Below, in pieces: positions 1-4,780 of a DNA stretch of 6,154 nt. The DNA comes from Smithellaceae bacterium. GTDB taxonomy: Bacteria > Desulfobacterota > Syntrophia > Syntrophales > JAQULV01. How positions within the stretch are numbered: position 1 is the stretch's first letter; every line of letters starts with the position of its first letter. A model generated the notes under the pieces. That model saw only the letters and a program-made list of their open reading frames with translations, did not search any database and had not been told where the DNA came from. A program made the position numbers and the translations under genes. The stretch is taken from assembly GCA_028718405.1 (NCBI GenBank), contig JAQULV010000093.1, positions 1 through 6,154 on the forward strand, in the 5' to 3' direction.

Positions 1-2
1 TT

Positions 3-86
3 GATTCCCGCCTCACAGGCAACGCGGACCGTAACGTCCGGAGGAAGGACCTTCTTTCGGTACGCCTCGGGCTGTTTATCGAAGAT
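3..86 (-). pseudogene. tkt: Transketolase C-terminal continuation downstream of the in-frame TAG (runs off the window)
   Basis: Reading on in the tkt frame past the TAG gives 28 codons with no further stop: IFDKQPEAYRKKVLPP, then DVTVRVACEAGI, then the window edge. This matches the conserved transketolase C-terminal domain; E. coli TktA has AFDKQDAAYRESVLP and then TARVAVEAG at the same place. No frameshift is needed, and there is no start codon or ribosome binding site in the visible part that could restart translation. It is best seen as the remainder of the tkt gene. The rest of the C-terminal domain, roughly 30 more residues, should lie beyond the left edge. Confidence 0.85.
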
Positions 87-1904
87 CTACCAACTGGGCA
101 GCGATACAACCCGCACCCGGATCCCCGCGACGGCAAGCTTGCGCGCCGCCTCCAGCGTGATGGAGACTTCCGATCCCGTGGCCATGAGGATCACGTTAGG
201 CTTGATGGACGAGGAATCCCAAAGGACGTAGCCGCCGTTTTCCAGATTGGAGGCCGGCATGAGATCGCCGCCGGCCATGACCGGCAGGTTCTGACGCGTG
301 AAGACCAGGACCGTCGGGCCTTTCCGATTGGCGAGCGCCTGTTTCCAGGCCGCGATTGTCTCATTGGCGTCGGCCGGGCGGATCACCGTCAGGTTGGGAA
401 CGGCCCGGAGGTTCATGACCTGCTCGATCGGCTGATGGGTGGGGCCGTCCTCTCCCACGCCGATGCTGTCGTGCGTGAAGATGTAGATGACGCGCAGCCC
501 CATCAGGGCAGCGAGCCGAATCGGGGGGCGCATGTAGTCGGCGAAGGTGAGGAAGGTCGCCGTATAGGGGATGATACCGCCGTGGAGGGCCATGCCTCCT
601 GCGATGGCGCCCATGGCATGTTCGCGGATTCCGAAGTGGATGTTTCTCCCCTCGTATCCCCAGGAGCCGCCCACGGCGCCCTGGATTCCTCCCTGGCAGG
701 TCGGATTCTGGTAATCGCCCTGACCCTTGAGCCAGGTGAAGGTCGAAGGATTCAGATCGGCGGACCCGCCCATCAACTGCGGCACGGCCGACGCCAGAGA
801 CTGAAGAACCGCCTCGGAGGCCTTTCTCGTGGCGATATCCTTGGTTCCCTCGGGGTAGTAGGCAAGCGACGATTCCCAACCGCCGGGAAGCTCACCGGCC
901 AGCGTGTTCCGGAAAGAGGCGGCCAGATCGGGAAAGGACTTTTCGTAGCCGGCGAAGGTTTCTTCCCAACCCCGCTGGACAGCCTTCCCCTTGGTGCGGG
1001 ATTCCAGGAAGTGGCTGCTCACCTCGTCGGGAACGAAGAAGGTCTTGTCGGTGGGCCAGCCCAGCGCCTCCTTCGTAGCGCGCAGTTCTTCCGTCCCCAG
1101 CGGAGAGCCGTGGGCCTCGCAGCTTCCCTGCTTCCCCGGTGAGCCGCAGCCGATGACCGTACATACGATGATGATCGAGGGTCTCCCCGTCTCAGCCTTG
1201 GCCTTAACCAGGGCGTCATCGATCTGTGCCGTGCTATTGCCTTCGGTTACCCGCTGCACGTGCCAACCGCAGGCCTCGAAACGCCGGGCCGTGTCTTCCG
1301 TGTAGGAGAGCTTCGCTCCCCCCGCCAGGGTGACGCCGTTTTCGTCGCAGAGGACGATGAGTTTTCCCAAACCCAGATGTCCGGCCAGGGAACAGGCCTC
1401 GTAGCTTACGCCCTCCATGATGTCTCCTTCGCTGGCGAGGACGTAGGTAAAATGATTGACGATATCCTGGCCCGGGCGGTTGAAGCGGGCGGCCAGATGG
1501 GTTTCAGCCATCGCCATGCCCACCGCGGTGCTGATCCCCTGTCCCAGCGGGCCCGTGGTCATTTCGATACCGACTTCGAGGTCGCGTTCGGGATGGCCGG
1601 GGGTCTTGCTTCCCCACTGGCGGAAAGACTTGAGATCATCCAGGGAAAGATCGTAGCCGGTCAAGTGCAGCAGTGCGTAGAGAAGCGAGGAGGCGTGTCC
1701 CGCCGACAGGACGAAACGGTCGCGATCCGGCCAGGAGGGATCGGCCGGGTTGTGCTTGAGGTGTTTCATCCAAAGTGTATAGGCCATCGCGGCCGCGCCC
1801 AGCGGCATCCCGGGGTGGCCCGACTTGGCGCCTTCGATCGTATCGGCGGCAAGGAAACGGATGGTATTGACGGAATTTTGCACAATAACATCTTGATCTG
1901 ACAT
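87..1904 (-). CDS. tkt: Transketolase, interrupted by an in-frame amber codon near its C-terminus
   Basis: Thiamine diphosphate (ThDP) enzyme moving two-carbon ketol units between sugar phosphates in the pentose phosphate pathway; cytosolic. The 605 residues before the stop cover the ThDP-binding N-terminal domain (about 1-330), the pyrimidine-binding domain (about 350-530) and the start of the C-terminal domain. By comparison with E. coli TktA, the active-site set is complete: H30 in SGHPGMP, H70 in SAGH, H104 in TPGHPE, H265 in HGSPLG, R360, S381 in GGSADL, catalytic E428 in [10 protein letters not shown]490 in GEDGPTHQP and R537 in FTRQNL. The usual GDG of the ThDP/Mg motif reads S158-E159-G160, with N189 retained. 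The start is supported by AGGAG six bases upstream of ATG. Family members are about 660 residues. Here TAG (87-89) follows SLPSW, where homologues read Glu or Asp, and transketolase sequence resumes immediately after it. The product is therefore truncated by about 60 residues, a pseudogene, read through, or affected by a base error. The identity is certain; the functional state is not. Confidence 0.95.
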   Translation of the reverse strand: MSDQDVIVQNSVNTIRFLAADTIEGAKSGHPGMPLGAAAMAYTLWMKHLKHNPADPSWPDRDRFVLSAGHASSLLYALLHLTGYDLSLDDLKSFRQWGSKTPGHPERDLEVGIEMTTGPLGQGISTAVGMAMAETHLAARFNRPGQDIVNHFTYVLASEGDIMEGVSYEACSLAGHLGLGKLIVLCDENGVTLAGGAKLSYTEDTARRFEACGWHVQRVTEGNSTAQIDDALVKAKAETGRPSIIIVCTVIGCGSPGKQGSCEAHGSPLGTEELRATKEALGWPTDKTFFVPDEVSSHFLESRTKGKAVQRGWEETFAGYEKSFPDLAASFRNTLAGELPGGWESSLAYYPEGTKDIATRKASEAVLQSLASAVPQLMGGSADLNPSTFTWLKGQGDYQNPTCQGGIQGAVGGSWGYEGRNIHFGIREHAMGAIAGGMALHGGIIPYTATFLTFADYMRPPIRLAALMGLRVIYIFTHDSIGVGEDGPTHQPIEQVMNLRAVPNLTVIRPADANETIAAWKQALANRKGPTVLVFTRQNLPVMAGGDLMPASNLENGGYVLWDSSSIKPNVILMATGSEVSITLEAARKLAVAGIRVRVVSLPSW

Positions 1905-1951
1905 CGATTTCTCCTGTGAGACGTCTGGGGGGGTATTTTTTTGTTGCGCAG

Positions 1952-1978
1952 TTTATACTAACATGTATTCTTACACAA
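1952..1978 (-). promoter_or_regulatory. Candidate sigma-70 promoter for tkt
   Basis: Read on the minus strand, TTGTGT (1978-1973) and TATAAA (1957-1952) form a candidate -35/-10 pair with a 15-base spacer, shorter than the optimal 17. Alternative -35 choices shifted by one or two bases (CTTGTG, TCTTGT) give 16 or 17 bases with poorer hexamers. Transcription would begin near 1945, leaving a leader of about 40 bases before the tkt ATG. That leader contains a run of seven A (1942-1936) and a run of seven C (1933-1927) before the AGGAG ribosome binding site. This is assigned by eye only. Confidence 0.35.
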
Positions 1979-1981
1979 GAA
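1968..1981. promoter_or_regulatory. Small inverted repeat over the tkt -35 region (possible operator)
   Basis: TTCTT-ACAC-AAGAA is a perfect five-base dyad with a four-base centre. It covers the proposed tkt -35 element and lies in the divergent region between tkt and the small basic protein gene. The position suits a repressor or activator site. However, the half-sites are short and A/T-rich, so chance occurrence is quite possible and no known regulator motif is recognised. Confidence 0.2.
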
Positions 1982-1990
1982 CTTATCCGC

Positions 1991-1996
1991 TTGACT
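1991..1996 (+). promoter_or_regulatory. Possible -35 element for the small-protein/hydrolase unit
   Basis: TTGACT is a five-of-six match to the sigma-70 -35 consensus on the plus strand, 79 bases upstream of the 51-residue gene. The expected -10 position, about 2013-2020, is GC-rich and gives no good hexamer. A good TATATT (1999-2004) lies too close to pair with it. A promoter for the plus-strand genes must lie in or upstream of this region, but this exact assignment is weak. Confidence 0.2.
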
Positions 1997-2074
1997 TTTA
2001 TATTCGTCGAACGGTCCTTTCCCTGTACTGTGGGGGGCAGGCGAGGGCCTTGAAATTCCTCAGAAGGAGGGTCT

Positions 2075-2230
2075 ATGGGACGTCACAAAAAGATTGAGCG
2101 TTACAAGGAATTGGACCGCCAGAGACAAAGAAGAAAGAAACGTCTGAAGCTGAAAGCCAGAGAGAACCCTGTGGCTCCGGCTCCGCCACCTCCGAAGCAA
2201 CCCGAACCCCAGCGAAAGAAAACGAAATAG
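2075..2230 (+). CDS. Small highly basic protein, 51 residues, with a Pro-rich tail
   Basis: This short gene begins at ATG with a strong ribosome binding site (AAGGAGG ending four bases before the start) and ends in TAG. The protein has two parts. Residues 1-30 begin MGRHKKIERYKELDRQRQRR and are dominated by Lys, Arg and Glu, probably helical. Residues 31-51 are a Pro-rich, probably disordered tail (PVAPAPPPPKQPEPQ) ending RKKTK. There is no signal peptide, membrane segment or Cys. The composition suggests a nucleic-acid- or ribosome-associated protein, which is inference from charge only. I have an impression of similar MGRHKKIERY-type small proteins in Deltaproteobacteria but cannot confirm a named family. 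The metallo-hydrolase gene follows 49 bases downstream with no obvious terminator, so the two are probably co-transcribed. The near-consensus ribosome binding site and well-organised composition make a real gene likely. Confidence 0.75.
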   Translation: MGRHKKIERYKELDRQRQRRKKRLKLKARENPVAPAPPPPKQPEPQRKKTK

Positions 2231-2239
2231 TCAGACTGT

Positions 2240-2278
2240 GCAACTCCGTTAATCTCTTAACCACTAAAGAGGTGTTGC
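2240..2278 (+). promoter_or_regulatory. Possible ribosome-binding-site-masking hairpin upstream of the metallo-hydrolase gene
   Basis: In the 49-base gap before the hydrolase ATG, GCAAC (2240-2244) can pair with GTTGC (2274-2278), and ATCTCTT (2252-2258) with AAGAGGT (2267-2273, one G-U pair). The twelve bases 2267-2278 on the 3' side are therefore paired without a break, opposite a seven-base bulge, with an eight-base loop. They include nearly all of the AAAGAGG ribosome binding site and reach to within one base of the start codon. This could lower or condition translation. It is a hand-found fold of modest stability, and no known riboswitch is recognised. Confidence 0.3.
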
Positions 2279-2279
2279 C

Positions 2280-3122
2280 ATGTCCTTACGTATGCGCTGG
2301 CTGGGGACGGCCTGCTTCGAGATCGTGCTGCCCAACGGACGAACGATCATCACCGATCCTTTCGTCGACGAGGCGCTGAAGGCGCCGCTCAGCTCCGACG
2401 GGTTCGAGGGTTGCGATTACCTTTTCCTCACCCACGGACACTACGACCACATCCTGGACACGGGAAAGATCGCCCGGCGTTTTCAGCCCAAGATATACTG
2501 TAACAACACCACGGCCCAGTCGCTCATCAACTACCAGGACATAGATCCCGCCCTCATCATCAGGATCAAGCCCGGTGATGTCATCCGCGAAAAGGGTCTG
2601 GGCATTGAGGTCTTGGGAGGCATCCACATGGACTTCGCCACGGAGTACAAACGCCTCACCGGGAAAGATATATTTGCCGGCGCCGTCGACTTGATGAGCA
2701 TCGTCAGAAGGGCCTCACGAATCTTTTTGGAATCAGACGAGCTTCCCGATAACTTCGAGGAGAGGGCGATTAAATACCAGCCGGGAGAACAGTTGAACTT
2801 TGTCTTCGATCCTACGGGCGGCAAGAGAATCTTCATGACGGAGACCCAGCCCGACGAAAGCATCATCGAGAGGGCGAGACAGGCTAGGGCTTTCATCACG
2901 CTCCTCCAAATACCCGTCGCCAATATCCTCAAGGGGTTGGAAGAGAAGATGGCCGAGCTCGTTTCGGCCTCGGGCTGCAGCATTGTGGTGCCCCACCACC
3001 ATGACGCGCTGATCCCGGGCGCTAAAGAGACGGATCTGGCCCCCTTGCGGGACATCGTGGAACGAACCGGCCGCACGGTCTTTCAGGAGCTGGAACGGGG
3101 ACGCTGGTACGACTTTGCCTAG
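2280..3122 (+). CDS. Metallo-beta-lactamase-fold hydrolase, UlaG-like (COG2220 type)
   Basis: Cytosolic 280-residue protein with no signal peptide; its substrate is unknown. It opens with the typical strand pattern of this group (RWLGTACFEI, then IITDPF with D26). The metal-binding signature THGHYDH follows, giving H52, H54, D56 and H57. H116 in GGIH and the C-terminal VPHHHD (H239-H241) are the likely remaining metal ligands. The place where many relatives have FSGDTG reads FMTETQ, so E188 may stand in for the bridging Asp. The length is normal for the family, whose members include L-ascorbate-6-phosphate lactonase and many uncharacterised hydrolases. The start is chosen because AAAGAGG lies seven bases upstream; the ATG at codon 5 would be too far from it. 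It follows the small basic protein gene on the same strand. Its TAG stop overlaps the stop of glk on the other strand. The fold is well supported, the reaction is not. Confidence 0.88.
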   Translation: MSLRMRWLGTACFEIVLPNGRTIITDPFVDEALKAPLSSDGFEGCDYLFLTHGHYDHILDTGKIARRFQPKIYCNNTTAQSLINYQDIDPALIIRIKPGDVIREKGLGIEVLGGIHMDFATEYKRLTGKDIFAGAVDLMSIVRRASRIFLESDELPDNFEERAIKYQPGEQLNFVFDPTGGKRIFMTETQPDESIIERARQARAFITLLQIPVANILKGLEEKMAELVSASGCSIVVPHHHDALIPGAKETDLAPLRDIVERTGRTVFQELERGRWYDFA

Positions 3123-4105
3123 ACGACCATCTCCAATCCGTAACGGGCGGCACCGATCAGGGTGGCCCGCTCGTTTAGGATCAACTTGACAGGTATCGTG
3201 CGGAGCAGGCCCGACATGGACTCTTTGCGGCTCAAGACGTTCATGAAACTCGAGGCGTCGATGTATTTCCGCAATCGCGGGACGATGCCCCCTCCGACAT
3301 AGACCCCTCCCGTGGCGAGGAGCGTGAGCGCAAGGTCTCCCGCCGCCTGGGCCAGAATCTCCAGAAAGATGTTCACCGTCTCCCGACACAGAGGACAGCT
3401 TCTCTTTCCCAGGGCCGCTTGTACGATCACCGGTGTTGGATCTTTTGTCTCCAGGAGTTTCCTAGCCAGCCAGGCGGGCTCGGTAATCTTCTCCGCTTCC
3501 TTGAGGAAACGATAGATATTGGATATGCCTCGCCCCGAGCACACTTCCTCTATACTTACAATTTCCATCTTCATCTGCAGAAAGGAGAGTAAACGCTGCT
3601 GTCGTTCAGTGGCAGGCGCGAAGCCCGTGTGTCCTCCCTCCGATGCGAGGGGGAGATACCCTTCATTTGCGGAGACAGCGTATGCCATGCCCAGCCCCGT
3701 TCCCGGTGCGATGAACGCCCGGCTGCCCGTGGGGTCAGGTCTGCCGCGATTGACGGTATGGAGGTGCGATTCGTCAAGGAGGGGCAGGGCGTGGCCCAGG
3801 GCCTGCAAGTCATTCAAGAGAATGACCTTCTTCAGATCGAAGCGGCGGCGCAGTCCGACAGCCGAGAATTTCCAAGGGAGGTTGGTGACCTTGACCGTTC
3901 CCTTCCGTACGGGGCCGGCCACACCGAGACTCGTGGTATCGACGGGACATCCCGAAGCGTACAGAAATTCTTCCACGATGGTTTCGAGGTCAGGGTAGTT
4001 CTGAGAGGGGAAGACGGTTTCGGCCAAGGGCGCCAGAGGTCCTTTCTCCGGACTGAAGATACCCAGGCGTGTTTTCGTGCCGCCTACGTCGCCGGCCAGC
4101 AGCAT
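3119..4105 (-). CDS. glk: Glucokinase, E. coli Glk type (not ROK)
   Basis: ATP-dependent phosphorylation of glucose to glucose 6-phosphate in the cytosol, feeding glycolysis and the pentose phosphate pathway. The protein has 328 residues against 321 for E. coli Glk and aligns along its whole length. Visible motifs are the phosphate-binding GDVGGTKTRLG (5-15), N98-D99 in LLNDLQA with D99 as the predicted catalytic base, GTGLG (135-139) at the hinge, and E156-G-G-H159 followed by GFAP, whose Glu and His contact glucose. E186 in SIEEVCSG and GGVYVGGGIVPR near the C-terminus complete the set. The paired Cys of SCPLCR matches the conserved SCTDCR of E. coli. It is the last gene of the ktrB-ktrA-glk unit: GGAGG (4115-4111) lies five bases before the ATG, and only 15 bases separate it from the ktrA stop, so the two genes are probably translationally coupled. 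It converges with the hydrolase gene. Confidence 0.93.
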   Translation of the reverse strand: MLLAGDVGGTKTRLGIFSPEKGPLAPLAETVFPSQNYPDLETIVEEFLYASGCPVDTTSLGVAGPVRKGTVKVTNLPWKFSAVGLRRRFDLKKVILLNDLQALGHALPLLDESHLHTVNRGRPDPTGSRAFIAPGTGLGMAYAVSANEGYLPLASEGGHTGFAPATERQQRLLSFLQMKMEIVSIEEVCSGRGISNIYRFLKEAEKITEPAWLARKLLETKDPTPVIVQAALGKRSCPLCRETVNIFLEILAQAAGDLALTLLATGGVYVGGGIVPRLRKYIDASSFMNVLSRKESMSGLLRTIPVKLILNERATLIGAARYGLEMVV

Positions 4106-4120
4106 GAGCGCCTCCGAAGG

Positions 4121-4768
4121 CTACTTGATTTTCTGAATGTCTTTTTCCTTGCCCACGACGACCAGAACCTCGCCGTCCTTGATGATGAAGTTGGCCGGCG
4201 GCACCATATGAATCTTATCCGTGATGATATCCCTCACCGCGATCACCTCGATGTGGTACTTGCTGCGCAGTTGCAGATCGGCGATGGTCTTTCCCAAAAA
4301 ACTGTTGGGGGGCGCCATCTCGAAGATCATATAGTCTTCCGAAAGGGGGATGTAGTCCAGGACGTTGGGAGAGATGAGGCTCTTGGCAACCTTGCCGGCG
4401 ATTTCCTTCTCCGGGATGATGACGTCGGTTGCCCCCACCTTCTCCAGAATCAGCTTGTTCTCTTCGTTGGGCGCCTTGACGATGATGCTCTTTACCTTGA
4501 GCTGCTTCAAGTGCAACGTGATGAGTGTCGCCGCGGCCAAGTCCTCGCCGAAGGAGATGATGACGACGTCGTCGTCGTGCAGACCTATCAACTCCATGGT
4601 CTCCTTGTCCATTCCGTCGGCGACGATGGCCTTGGTGGCGAAGTCCCTGATGCGCTGCACGGCTTCCTTGTTTTTATCGATGGCGATAACCTCGAAACCG
4701 CTCTGAAACAACTCCTTGACGATATTGAAGCCGAAGATACCCAGGCCGATGACGACCACCCTCTTCAT
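4121..4768 (-). CDS. ktrA: KtrA-type potassium uptake regulatory subunit (RCK protein)
   Basis: Cytosolic gating ring subunit that binds nucleotides and opens or closes the KtrB transporter. The 215 residues are a single RCK unit like B. subtilis KtrA, not the double unit of E. coli TrkA. The Rossmann half (about 1-120) has the dinucleotide loop G8-L-G-I-F-G13 and the acidic D31 at the end of the second strand (AIDKN), which normally contacts the adenosine ribose. The segment IIPEKEIAGKVAKSL, then NVLDYIPLSEDY, closely matches KtrA. The RCK_C half (about 145-215) ends in EVLVVVGKEKDIQKIK, where KtrA proteins normally end. In some bacteria this domain binds c-di-AMP, but no sequence evidence settles that here. 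GGAGG (4780-4776) sits directly after the ktrB stop and seven bases before the ATG, typical of coupled translation. The gene is followed at 15 bases by glk. Confidence 0.92.
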   Translation of the reverse strand: MKRVVVIGLGIFGFNIVKELFQSGFEVIAIDKNKEAVQRIRDFATKAIVADGMDKETMELIGLHDDDVVIISFGEDLAAATLITLHLKQLKVKSIIVKAPNEENKLILEKVGATDVIIPEKEIAGKVAKSLISPNVLDYIPLSEDYMIFEMAPPNSFLGKTIADLQLRSKYHIEVIAVRDIITDKIHMVPPANFIIKDGEVLVVVGKEKDIQKIK

Positions 4769-4780
4769 GGCGCAACCTCC

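Noticed and set aside
1..231. Plus-strand open frame at the left edge
   Set aside because: It is antisense to the transketolase C-terminal region, including the conserved continuation past the TAG, with no ribosome binding site visible and no recognisable product.
435..1901. Long plus-strand open frames (435-1142 and 1260-1901) opposite transketolase
   Set aside because: Both lie entirely antisense to a gene with complete catalytic motifs, show biased composition and resemble no family.
2231..2279. Rho-independent terminator between the small gene and the hydrolase gene
   Set aside because: The only stem is A/U-rich, has no T-run after it and includes the ribosome binding site of the next gene, so termination is a poor explanation.
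4560..4580. GAC/GTC triplet repeat forming a palindrome in ktrA
   Set aside because: It encodes a plausible Asp-rich then Val stretch (HDDDVVI) of the Rossmann domain at a normal position, so ordinary coding explains it.
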